Positions 1 to 8,000 of a DNA stretch of 20,974 nucleotides are shown here, piece after piece. Both the position numbers and the translations under genes were made by a program. Source of the stretch: CAYMLL01 sp964390645 (GTDB taxonomy: Bacteria; Planctomycetota; UBA8108); contig CAYMLL010000117.1 in NCBI GenBank assembly GCA_964390645.1, positions 1 through 20,974 of the forward strand, in the 5' to 3' direction. The notes under the pieces were generated by a model. That model had not been told where the DNA came from. It ran no database searches and was given only the letters and a program-made list of their open reading frames with translations. Within the stretch, counting starts at the first letter, position 1, and every line of letters begins with the position of its first letter.

Positions 1-871
1 CCAGCAGGGACCTGCCGGCGGGCACCGTGACCACCGAGCTCAGGCGGAAGGTCTGGTAGGTATTGGCCATGTCGTTGGTGACGTGGACGACCTCGCTATG
101 GAGAAGCTCGATATCCCCTGCATTGGGGCTCGGGGGACAGTCGCTGCTGTCGCCGTAGAGGTCGATGCGGATCGGCTGGCCGTCCGCCAGCGTCGTTGTG
201 GTCCCGGGATCGATCCCGATACCGACCTCCGCCACTCTCACGACGTCGGGACATTCGAGCGTCGAGAGGTCGAAGGCGCGCATCCACATGTTCAAGTTAT
301 TCGGGCACCACACCCCGCCACCTCCGACCTCGGCTCCCGGGGTCTGGGTGAGGACGAGCGGGCACGCGCCGGCGCCTCCTACGGGCTCATGGGGGGTATC
401 GCAAGTTGCTGGATCCACCTCGGCCAGATCCAGCTGGAAGTTGCCCGATGCTTCGTTCCAGCCGAAGACCTTGATCAGGTACTCGGTGCCGTCGACCGCC
501 GTGAAAATCACCTTCGACCTGAATTCCGGGCAGTTGTCATCGTTGCCGGCCACGCAGCTGAGTCCGCCGCAGCCGCCCTCGAACACGAAGAGCTTCGTGT
601 CGTAGTCGGTCCCGGCGCCGCAGGTCTCGATGACCACGTCACTGCCGTTGCCGGTGATCGAGTACCACACGGCCGGGGAGGGGTCATCGTTCGTCTGACA
701 GTCGGGGGACGCGGACGGCGTGGCGTCGATCGTCGTGCCGTCGGTAGTCGAGGTCAGCTCGAGTGGGATGGCGTCGGCACAGTCATCGTTCACCGGCCCG
801 CCCGCGAAGGCGAGAGAGGCCGCCAGGAAGAGCAGCGTGGGCAAGACCGCCGCGCGTACGTGAAACAACAT
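1..871 (-). CDS. Secreted protein with N-D-D-C type N-terminal domain, partial (3' end beyond left edge)
   Basis: Read from an ATG at 871-869, the frame is open for 290 codons to the window edge with no stop, so the C-terminus is missing. The start is supported by a strong Shine-Dalgarno (AAGGAGG) 9 bases upstream. Residues 1 to about 24 form a signal peptide (MLFHVRAAVLPTLLFLAASL, ending at A-F-A-G). The mature protein opens with NDDCADAIPL and has paired cysteines, a T-K-L-F-V-F-E-G strand, A-G-N-D-D-N-C and G-T-E-Y-L-I-K-V. This arrangement resembles the beta-sandwich, PPC-like domains at the start of many secreted planctomycete proteins. A second, less recognisable beta-rich region follows from about residue 150. 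The role is probably extracellular or cell-surface; no catalytic motif is visible. Exact family and C-terminal architecture cannot be judged from the fragment. Confidence 0.85.
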   Translation of the reverse strand, partial: MLFHVRAAVLPTLLFLAASLAFAGGPVNDDCADAIPLELTSTTDGTTIDATPSASPDCQTNDDPSPAVWYSITGNGSDVVIETCGAGTDYDTKLFVFEGGCGGLSCVAGNDDNCPEFRSKVIFTAVDGTEYLIKVFGWNEASGNFQLDLAEVDPATCDTPHEPVGGAGACPLVLTQTPGAEVGGGGVWCPNNLNMWMRAFDLSTLECPDVVRVAEVGIGIDPGTTTTLADGQPIRIDLYGDSSDCPPSPNAGDIELLHSEVVHVTNDMANTYQTFRLSSVVTVPAGRSLL

Positions 872-880
872 TCCGGAATC

Positions 881-887
881 CCTCCTT
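881..887 (-). promoter_or_regulatory. Strong Shine-Dalgarno fixing the start at 871
   Basis: The minus strand reads AAGGAGG here, a near-perfect anti-16S complement, 9 bases before the ATG at 871. It decides the start of the partial secreted-protein gene. Confidence 0.7.
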
Positions 888-960
888 GGCACGCAGATCG
901 TACGAATCGAGCCGGGAGCCCGACGAATACGAGCTGTCGAACGGTACAGACGACCCTTGG

Positions 961-982
961 TCCGGGGTTCCAGAGCCCCGGA
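961..982 (-). terminator. Possible hairpin terminator after the CRTAC1-like gene
   Basis: A 9-bp stem (one G-T pair) closed by a 4-base loop lies in the 227-base gap between the end of the CRTAC1-like gene (1099) and the start of the next minus-strand gene (871). The arms are TCCGGGG and CCCCGGA plus two inner pairs. No U-tract follows on the minus strand, so it is a weak intrinsic-terminator candidate. It could also lie in the leader of the downstream gene. The rest of the gap shows nothing else I can name. Confidence 0.3.
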
Positions 983-1098
983 GCCGTTCCGACCGTCGGA
1001 CAGCCTGATGCAGTATCGCGACAGCCGTAGGCGGCATCTCAACCGCTGGACACCCGGTCGACAAGCAAAAACCGGGGGACCCGCGAAGGCGTCGTGTA

Positions 1099-2907
1099 TC
1101 AGGGCTCGCGGTGGTACGGCCGGCCCTGCGTGTAGAGCTGCAGCCGACGGTCGAGCGAGCTCGCGATCTGCTGCTGCCCCTTCGACCGGGCCAGCGCGAT
1201 GGCCCGCCGGGTGGTCTCGACCGCCTCGTCAAAGCTGCCGCTCTCGGCGTAGGCGGCGCCGAGCGCATCGAGCGACTGGACGTGTCGGAATCCCGATGTC
1301 TCGCAGGCCCGGCGGGCGACGCGCACGGCTTCCTCGCCGTCGCGCACCGTGGGGTCGTGGTGGGACGCGAGAATCTGCGCCAGAAGGACCGCTGCCCGGA
1401 CATCACGCGGAAGCAGGTCGAGCACCGTGCGCAGGCTCTCGATCGCCTTGCGGCCCTCGTCGACTCGGGGGTGCAGCCGCGTGTGCGAGAGCGCGATGTG
1501 GAGATCGGCCACCCGCATCGTCGCGTCGCGGACTTCCGGGGGATCATTCGCTTCCGCGAGCCCCTTCGTCTCCCTGGCAAGCTGGGTCAGGAGGTACGCG
1601 ATCGCGTCCTCGGGATAGCCGCCGCGCAGGTAGACCTCCGCGACCGCCGGCGGGTGGAGTCCGAAGAGCTCGCGGGACCAACGGCCCGCGAAGGGCACGG
1701 CGCGGTCGAAGGCCTCCCTGTCCACGGAGTCGAGCGAGCGCACGTCCTCCAGCAGCGCGTCGATCGACAGGGCGCCCTTGTACAGCACGGCGAGGCGACC
1801 GCGAGTATCGAGCAGAAAACTCGACGGCAGCGACACCTGACGTTGACGGTAGATCCCGCTGCGTTGCGCCTTGTCGAGCGCCTCGACGAGCGCGCGTGTG
1901 GCGAGGCCCGCGTCCGAGAAACGGGCACCTGACCGCTCGAGGACGCCGCGGATCCTGTCGCGGTCGGCTCGGGTGTCGTCGTCCAGCGCGTCGACGTTGA
2001 GCGGTACGACCCGCAGACCGGCGGCGCGGATGTCTTCGGCGTGCTTGCCGAGATCCTCGAGCTCGCGCAGGCAGGGAAGGCACCAGGTGGCCCAGAGATT
2101 GATGAGCACCGGGGCGCCGCTCGGTCGAGCATCGCCGGCACCGCTGTCGAGACGCTCGAAGGCGAGCTTCGCGGAGATCGGCACGCGTTCCGCGAAGCGC
2201 CCGCGTGCCGGCGTGCTCGTGGACGACGGCGCGACCGTGGAGGGAACGAGGGACAGCGATCGTCTCCCCGCGCCGGCCGGCTCGACGCGACCCGCCCCCT
2301 GGGCGACGCGGAAGCGTCCGTCGGCGGTCGCGCCTTCGAAGACCTCGATGGATCCCGACCCGGGCCAGCGCACCGCGAGCCGCGAGATCCTGGTGGCGTC
2401 ACCGAGGCCGATGAGGATCCACTTGCTCGACTGGCTCAGGTAGCCGTCGCCGGCGCGCAGCGAGCGGTGCAGGGTGCGTGGCGTGTCGTCCTCGACGGTC
2501 AGCTCGATGCGCGCGCCGATCGCATCTCGGTTCGTGCCGCGCCGTGGATCACCGACGAGTCGCAGCGAGATCCAGTGATGGTCCGTCGGCACATCGTTGC
2601 GCAGGAAGCGAACGCGGGGGCCGGTGCGGTTGGCGAGCCAGACGTCGACGTCGCCGTCGTGGTCCCAGTCGACGAGCGCCAGGGTGCGCCCGTCGTCGAC
2701 ATGATCGAGGCCCGTTACCGCCGAGACGTCCGCGAAGCGCGCTCCCCGCGTGTTCAGAAAGCAGCAGTTGCGCTCCTTGCCGCTGAAGGAGCGACCCTTG
2801 CGGATCAGCTCCGCCAGCTCGCTCCACGCGTCGAGGTAGCGCTGGCTCGGATCCAGGGCCTTCTCCTCCACCGGTGAGCGCGACACGACCTGCCGCCAGT
2901 AAAAGCT
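1099..2907 (-). CDS. C-terminal half of the CRTAC1-like protein: last FG-GAP repeat, ASPIC/UnbV, TlpA thioredoxin, TPR-like helices (same frame after the internal UGA)
   Basis: This stretch continues in the same frame directly after the TGA at 2910-2908. It begins S-F-Y-W-R-Q-V-V-S-R-S-P, which in this family joins the FG-GAP region to the rest, so the true coding sequence starts upstream of the first usable initiation codon (GTG at 2886). Numbering the full protein from the ATG at 4782 with UGA as residue 625: an FG-GAP/VCBS repeat (LVDWDHDGDVDVW) at about 703-715; an ASPIC/UnbV domain at about 735-830 (N-R-D-A-I-G-A-R, then L-R-A-G-D-G-Y-L-S-Q-S and V-R-W-P-G-S-G); a TlpA/ResA-like thioredoxin fold at about 870-1017 with W-A-T-W-C-L-P-C (cysteines 901 and 904) and the cis-proline region L-P-S-S-F-L-L-D; and TPR-like helices from about 1047 to 1217. 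The thioredoxin part should be a periplasmic or extracytoplasmic disulfide exchanger. No convincing Shine-Dalgarno precedes GTG 2886, which argues against independent translation. It ends at a TGA (1101-1099). Confidence 0.8.
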   Translation of the reverse strand, partial: SFYWRQVVSRSPVEEKALDPSQRYLDAWSELAELIRKGRSFSGKERNCCFLNTRGARFADVSAVTGLDHVDDGRTLALVDWDHDGDVDVWLANRTGPRVRFLRNDVPTDHHWISLRLVGDPRRGTNRDAIGARIELTVEDDTPRTLHRSLRAGDGYLSQSSKWILIGLGDATRISRLAVRWPGSGSIEVFEGATADGRFRVAQGAGRVEPAGAGRRSLSLVPSTVAPSSTSTPARGRFAERVPISAKLAFERLDSGAGDARPSGAPVLINLWATWCLPCLRELEDLGKHAEDIRAAGLRVVPLNVDALDDDTRADRDRIRGVLERSGARFSDAGLATRALVEALDKAQRSGIYRQRQVSLPSSFLLDTRGRLAVLYKGALSIDALLEDVRSLDSVDREAFDRAVPFAGRWSRELFGLHPPAVAEVYLRGGYPEDAIAYLLTQLARETKGLAEANDPPEVRDATMRVADLHIALSHTRLHPRVDEGRKAIESLRTVLDLLPRDVRAAVLLAQILASHHDPTVRDGEEAVRVARRACETSGFRHVQSLDALGAAYAESGSFDEAVETTRRAIALARSKGQQQIASSLDRRLQLYTQGRPYHREP

Positions 2908-2910
2908 TCA
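2880..2910 (-). other. In-frame UGA followed by a SECIS-like hairpin (candidate selenocysteine recoding site)
   Basis: On the minus strand UGA occupies 2910-2908. Counting bases after it, positions 12-16 (GCGGC) pair with 24-28 (GUCGC), giving a 5-bp stem with one G-U pair. The loop is AGGUCGU at positions 17-23. A weaker outer helix can form between ACUGG (8-12) and CCGGU (34-38), an alternative at base 12. Bacterial SECIS elements usually need an apical loop about 16-37 bases after UGA with a G in the first two loop bases, and the E. coli fdhF loop carries GGUCU at a very similar distance; this site meets that description at its short end. Caveat: the same bases encode conserved W-R-Q-V-V, so protein constraint alone could produce much of the motif. 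Confidence 0.35.
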
Positions 2911-4782
2911 CAAGTCGTCGGCGTCGCCCTGAGTGACGAAGCCGTTGGTCACCAGGATGTCCTCCCAGCCATCGTTGTTGAGGTCGAGGAAGCGCGAGCC
3001 CCAGGCCCAGCGGCCGATGACGACGCCGGTGTCCTCGCTGACGTCCTCGAACTTGCCGTTTCCGAGGTTCCGCAGCAGCGTGTTGCCGCGCGCGTGCCGG
3101 CGGAACTGTGCTCGGGTCTCGGCCGTCGTACCCGCGTGAAACCGCGACTGCGCGGTGATGCGGTTCCCGGCGGATGAGAACATGTTGCTGACATAGAGAT
3201 CCATCTTCCCGTCGTTGTCGTAGTCTCCCCACGAGGCCGACATTCCGGGCGAGATGTCCTCGACGCCCGCTGCCTTCGCGACGTCGACGAAGCTCCCGCC
3301 GTCGTTGCGGTAGAGGTTGTTCCGACCGAAGTCGTTGGCGACGTAAAGGTCCGGGTCGCCGTCGTCGTCGTAGTCCTCCCAGCTCGCGGCGTAGCTGAAG
3401 CGCCGATTGTTCGAGTCGAGGCCAGCGCGCACTGTCATGTCGGTGAAGCGATACGAGCCCTCGTTGCGAAACAGCACGTTGCGGCCGCCGTTGTTCGCGT
3501 CGTGGTACGGCACCGGCCGCGCGAAGACGAGGTGCTGATCGGTGTCGTGGCGACGGTTGTAGCAGCAGACGTAGAAGTCGAGGTCGCCATCGTCGTCGTA
3601 GTCCGCCGCGGCGATCGAATAGGGGAGCGCCGCCGGCAGATGAAGCGCGCGGCGTGGTCGAAAGCGTCCGCTGCCGTCGTTCTCCTCGATCATGACGCCG
3701 TGGTCGACGCCGGCGAGGAGATCCTGATCGCCGTCGTTGTCGAGGTCGACGAAGAGCGAGCCGTGCGACGACTCGAGCCAGTCGACGTGCGCCGCCGCGG
3801 AGGTCTCGGTCGCGGTGCCGTCGGCGTTCTGCACGAAGAGCCGGTTCGGCAGGCCACCGGGCTGCGAGACGTAGACGTCGTCGAGGCCGTCGCCGTTGAC
3901 GTCCGCGATCGCCAGCCCCTGCCAGCCGCCGACGTCGAGGCCGAAGCGGATGTCGACGCGCTCGAGCCAGTGGTCGATGCCGGGACGCAGCTGAGAGTCG
4001 AAGGCCGGGCTGCCGGACAGCACCGCCTCCGTGCAGTCGGCGAACATCGGGCCGGCCGGCGCTCGTGTGCTGATCTCCTCGTAGTCGCGCACGCGTATCT
4101 CGAGGATGCGCGGGTCGTCGCCGGGGTCGGCGCCCGTCCAGAGGACGTCCCAGGTCGTCTTCACCTGAAAAGCGCCCTCCCCGTGCCGTCCGCTCACCTG
4201 GGCCAGCACGGCCGTCCTGCCGCGACCACGGGATTCCTCGAGCTCGACGCCGACCACCTTGAACCTGGTGTGCACATCCCGGGGACTCTCGCAGGGCAGG
4301 AGCCCCTCGAGCAGCTGCGACGCGAAGGAGACGCCGTCGAGGCTCGGGGCAGCCGAGCGAGCTTCGGAGCCCGCGCGTCGGACCGTGAAGGCACGGTCGG
4401 CGAAGGCCTGGCCGAGCTTCTCGGGGCGAAGCGGCGTCGAGCGGAACCCGTCGTCGAGAAAGCGCGCGATCGACATGGGCCGGATCGGCTCGCCGTGCTC
4501 CAGGAGCTTGCCGAGCTTCTTCAGCCGGGCACCGGCAACGTCGCTGAAGACCTCGCTGGACCAGCCGTCCTTGTCGGCCGGGTCGCGGGGAGTCGCGGTC
4601 TCGGTTCCGGGCACCGCCGCCACCTCGCGCGTGCGCAGTCCGTCGAGGCCCGCCGGGTCCGTCCTTCCCGCGTGGCGACGGGCGACGAAGACGGCGGTGG
4701 CCACCGTCGCGAGGGCGGCGGTCGCGATGAGGACAGACGTCCATCTTCTCCTGAGGAGCGGCCCGGGGGACATTCGGTCCAT
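2908..4782 (-). CDS. N-terminal half of a CRTAC1-like FG-GAP/VCBS repeat protein, ending at an internal in-frame UGA
   Basis: This 624-residue part has a short basic N-terminus followed by one hydrophobic segment (about residues 15-34, W-T-S-V-L-I-A-T-A-A-L...), a signal anchor or signal peptide. Residues of roughly 80-250 form a domain of unknown function seen before the propeller in such proteins. From about 290 onward there are six FG-GAP/VCBS calcium-binding repeats with D-x-[DN]-x-D-G-x-x-D motifs (IADVNGDGLDDVYV, FVDLDNDGDQDLL, AADYDDDGDLDFYV, WEDYDDDGDPDLYV, WGDYDNDGKMDLYV, FLDLNNDGWEDILV), expected to build a beta-propeller. It reaches V-T-N-G-F-V-T-Q-G-D-A-D-D-L and then meets TGA, after which homology continues in frame. 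I chose ATG 4782; ATG 4773 and an upstream GTG at 4815 are alternatives, and none has a clear Shine-Dalgarno. If the UGA is a true stop, this is a truncated propeller lacking its last blade and the ASPIC/UnbV domain. Confidence 0.85.
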   Translation of the reverse strand: MDRMSPGPLLRRRWTSVLIATAALATVATAVFVARRHAGRTDPAGLDGLRTREVAAVPGTETATPRDPADKDGWSSEVFSDVAGARLKKLGKLLEHGEPIRPMSIARFLDDGFRSTPLRPEKLGQAFADRAFTVRRAGSEARSAAPSLDGVSFASQLLEGLLPCESPRDVHTRFKVVGVELEESRGRGRTAVLAQVSGRHGEGAFQVKTTWDVLWTGADPGDDPRILEIRVRDYEEISTRAPAGPMFADCTEAVLSGSPAFDSQLRPGIDHWLERVDIRFGLDVGGWQGLAIADVNGDGLDDVYVSQPGGLPNRLFVQNADGTATETSAAAHVDWLESSHGSLFVDLDNDGDQDLLAGVDHGVMIEENDGSGRFRPRRALHLPAALPYSIAAADYDDDGDLDFYVCCYNRRHDTDQHLVFARPVPYHDANNGGRNVLFRNEGSYRFTDMTVRAGLDSNNRRFSYAASWEDYDDDGDPDLYVANDFGRNNLYRNDGGSFVDVAKAAGVEDISPGMSASWGDYDNDGKMDLYVSNMFSSAGNRITAQSRFHAGTTAETRAQFRRHARGNTLLRNLGNGKFEDVSEDTGVVIGRWAWGSRFLDLNNDGWEDILVTNGFVTQGDADDL

Positions 4783-5018
4783 GCTATCACAGCGGCTTGC
4801 GCCGCGGCACGCCACCCTGCGGGCTACCGGAGGTTTTTTGCTGTCGGTTCAGTGGGCAGTCGCGGATACTTGGCAACGAATCGCGCCGGCCGCGCGGGTT
4901 TCGCGGGGGCGCGTTCGCCAGAGGAAGTCGTGAGCGGCACTTATCCGCTCTGGAGGTAGGGTTCACCGATCCGCAAGCAGGCGAAAATCCAGGCCTGTCA
5001 GAGAGAGGGTTTGACGTC
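4783..5018. promoter_or_regulatory. Divergent intergenic region between the CRTAC1-like gene and the module-repeat gene
   Basis: These 236 bases must hold the promoters for both divergent genes. Visible elements are a hairpin GCGGC-TTGC-GCCGC at 4792-4805 (a GCAA tetraloop on the minus strand) just ahead of the CRTAC1-like start, a T6 run near 4834-4840, and a perfect 6-bp hairpin GAGCGG / CCGCTC at 4932-4950 about 70 bases ahead of the plus-strand start. A purine-rich AGAGAGGG at 5002-5009 is the likely ribosome binding site for the ATG at 5019. I could not identify a convincing -35/-10 pair on either strand. Confidence 0.4.
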
Positions 5019-8000
5019 ATGCATCGATGCACCGGTCGTGTCGTATGGACGCTGCTCGCGTCCGCGTTGTTCGTTCCGTCGACCGTCGAAGCGACGGAGC
5101 TCGCCAGCTCGGTCGAGGACTGGTCCTTTGATGGCGAGCAGGGTTTCGGCAACTGGTACTACGGCTACTACAACGAGACGCAGGACGATGTCCCCGGCTA
5201 CGAGACCGACGACTTCATCGAGTTCACGAACTCCTGCGGCCCCGATGGCGAGCCGTGCATCGAGGGTGGGCCGGTGGCAGTGGACGCGAACCACTGGACG
5301 GGGAGCCTATGGGATCTCGCCAACGGAGCCACCGCGCCTCCCAACGTCCCGTGGACGATGATCGGCAGCAGCAACACGCACCCCAACGGCAACAACAACG
5401 GTGATGTTCACTGGACGGTCCGCCGCTGGGTCAGCAACATCGAGGGAGAGGCGTCGATCATCTGGTCGCTGGCGAAGCAGAACACCAACTGTGGCAATGG
5501 CGTCACCGGCATCCTGCTGATCGATGGAGTCGAGGTCGACCGCGCGACCATCGGCGGCAACGATGGCATCGGCGTCACGCGCGTCTACTGTCACGAGTTC
5601 GAGGAGGGGCAGGTCATCGATCTCGCCCACACACCTCGTGGCCTCGACGGCACCAACAACGACGGCTGCGACGGCACGTTCCTGTCGATGACCGTCGACG
5701 ACGAGCCCCCGGACGAAGACGAGGATGGCTGGAATCACTGCGAGGACAACTGTCCGGACGTCCCCAACGACGCCCAGGACGATACCGACTCCGACGGCGT
5801 AGGCGACGAGTGCGACAACTGCCCCGATGACGAGAACCCAGGTCAGTCCGACGGCGACGGAGATGGCGTCGGCGATGCCTGCCAGGATCGCGACGGCGAC
5901 GACGCGCCTGATCTGGAGGACAACTGTCCGGATCAGCCGAACGCGGGTCAGTCCGATGTCGACGAGGACGGCATCGGCGACATCTGTGACAACTGCGCCG
6001 GCGACGCGAACCCGGATCAGACGGACTCGGACGGTGACGGAACGGGCGACGCCTGCGAGAACGTCCTCGCCCACTCGAAGGACGACTTCTCCGCGACGGG
6101 CACGCAGGGCGAGAATGGCTGGTACTACGGCTACTACAACCTGACCGAGGACGAGCTCAACAACGACGGCGTCTATCAGGCCGAGGACTTCATCGAGTTC
6201 CTCAACGACGGCAGCGGGGTCGTCACGCCCGGCTTCAACCACTGGAACGGCAACAATGGCTGGGATCTGACGCGTGTTCATCCGCCGGGCCCATGGACCT
6301 ACCTCGCGGCGGAGGATACGCACCCCAACGGCACCAACAGCGCGGATCCGGACGACGTCCGCGAGGAGCACTGGACCACGCGCCGATGGGTCAGCGACCG
6401 TGAGGGGTGCGTCGCGATCATCTGGCACATGCGCGAGGTGAACCTGGGCGGCACGGGTGTCGACGGCCACCTCTACCACAACGACACGCTTCTCGACTCT
6501 GTCGCGATCGCGGGTGGCGACGGCGTCGGCGTGATCCGCACGGTGGTGATCAGCATCGAGGTCGACGACACGATCGACCTTCACCTCGGGCCGACCGGCG
6601 CCGGAGGGAACCGCAGCGACGGGTCGGACGGCTCGGCCAACTGGTTCAAGGTAATCCCGGACCCGGACCTCGACCGCGACGGCGTGCCGGACTGCGGCGA
6701 CAACTGTGTGGGCCTCTCGAATCCGGAGCAGACCGACGGCGACGGCGACAACGTGGGTGACGAGTGCGACAACTGCGCCACCGAGGCCAACTCGGACCAG
6801 GCGGACTGTGACGGCGATGGCGTCGGCGATGCCTGCGATCCGAAGGACCGCGACGAGGACGGTATCCACGACTGTCTCGACAACTGTGCGGACACCGCGA
6901 ACGGTGACCAGGCGGACGGTGACGCCGACGGAGTCGGTGACGAGTGCGACAACTGCCCGGGCGATGCGAACTCGGACCAGGCCGATCGCGATCGTGACGG
7001 TGTCGGTGACCCCTGCGATCTCGGATCGATCGCCGACTCCTATGACGACTGGTCCGCGGAAGGCGTGCAGGGTGAGAACGGCTGGGAGAACGGCTGGTAC
7101 AACGTCTCGCTCGACGACGACTTCACGTACTCGCCCGACGACATGCAGCTCTTCTTCAACGAGTTCGGGGCCGACGGCGGCCTGATCTTCCAGGAGGGCA
7201 ACCACTGGAACGGCGGGGCCTGGGACCTCAGTCAGGATCCCCCGGCGCCGTGGACCACGGTCGGCCGCCTGGCGAGTCACCCCAACGGCGCGAACAATGG
7301 CGACGAGCACTGGGCGATCCGTCGCTGGACGAGCGATCGCGGCGGCCGTTTCGTGGCGCGCTACCTGGTCCGCAAGCAGAACCCGAACGGCACCGGTGTC
7401 ACCGGCTACCTCTACGTCAACGACGAGCTCGTCGACGAGGTGACGGTGCACGGCCACGACAGCATAGGGCGAGTCCGGGAGCGACTCATCGACCTGGACG
7501 AGGGGGACTCGGTCGACCTGGCGCTCGGGCCACTCGGTGTATGCGGCGACGGGGGAGACGGTGCCGACGGGTCCTTCACGTGGCTGCAGATCGACGAGAC
7601 TCCCGAGGGCTTCTCGCCGGTCGGGGAGGTTCTCGCGGACTCGCAGATCGACTGGTCCGTCGACGGTCAGCAGGGCGAGAACGGCTGGAGCTACGGCTAC
7701 TACGACCAGAGTCTCGACGTGACGAAGGACAACGGCGTCTTCGACCACCTCGATGACTTCGTCCCGTTCCTCAACGATGGCTCCTTTGTCGTCAGCGCTG
7801 ATCCGGCGATCGGTGCGTGGCGGGACAGCGAAAACCACTGGGACGGTATCAAGTGGGACCTCCTGAACAACGGTGCGCCGGTGAGTCACGGACCGTGGAC
7901 GGAGATCGGCTGCGCCAGCACGCACCCGGCCGCCAACGCGCAACTCGATCCCGATGTGCACTGGTCGATTCGCCGCTGGCAGGCGGATACGGACGGCGAC

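Noticed and set aside
83..1030. 315-codon plus-strand frame at the left edge
   Set aside because: It is antisense to a minus-strand frame with a strong Shine-Dalgarno, a signal peptide and a recognisable secreted domain.
2884..2886. GTG as an independent start for the C-terminal half of the CRTAC1-like gene
   Set aside because: Conserved family sequence (S-F-Y-W-R-Q-V) continues upstream of it in the same frame, and no clear ribosome binding site precedes it.
4783..4815. N-terminal extension of the CRTAC1-like gene to a GTG at 4815
   Set aside because: It adds 11 residues with no signal character; ATG 4782 or 4773 gives a normal basic start before the hydrophobic segment.
3502..4959. 485-codon plus-strand frame opposite the CRTAC1-like gene
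   Set aside because: Val/Arg/Ala-rich mirrored composition, while the minus strand encodes clear FG-GAP repeats.
4797..5018. N-terminal extension of the module-repeat protein upstream of ATG 5019
   Set aside because: The extension is Arg/Gly-rich with no signal peptide, whereas ATG 5019 begins a clear signal peptide behind a purine-rich site.
5709..7022. Regular short repeats that could suggest a CRISPR or minisatellite array
   Set aside because: The periodicity comes from thrombospondin type 3 coding repeats; unit lengths vary, the frame is open and there are no unique spacers between exact repeats.
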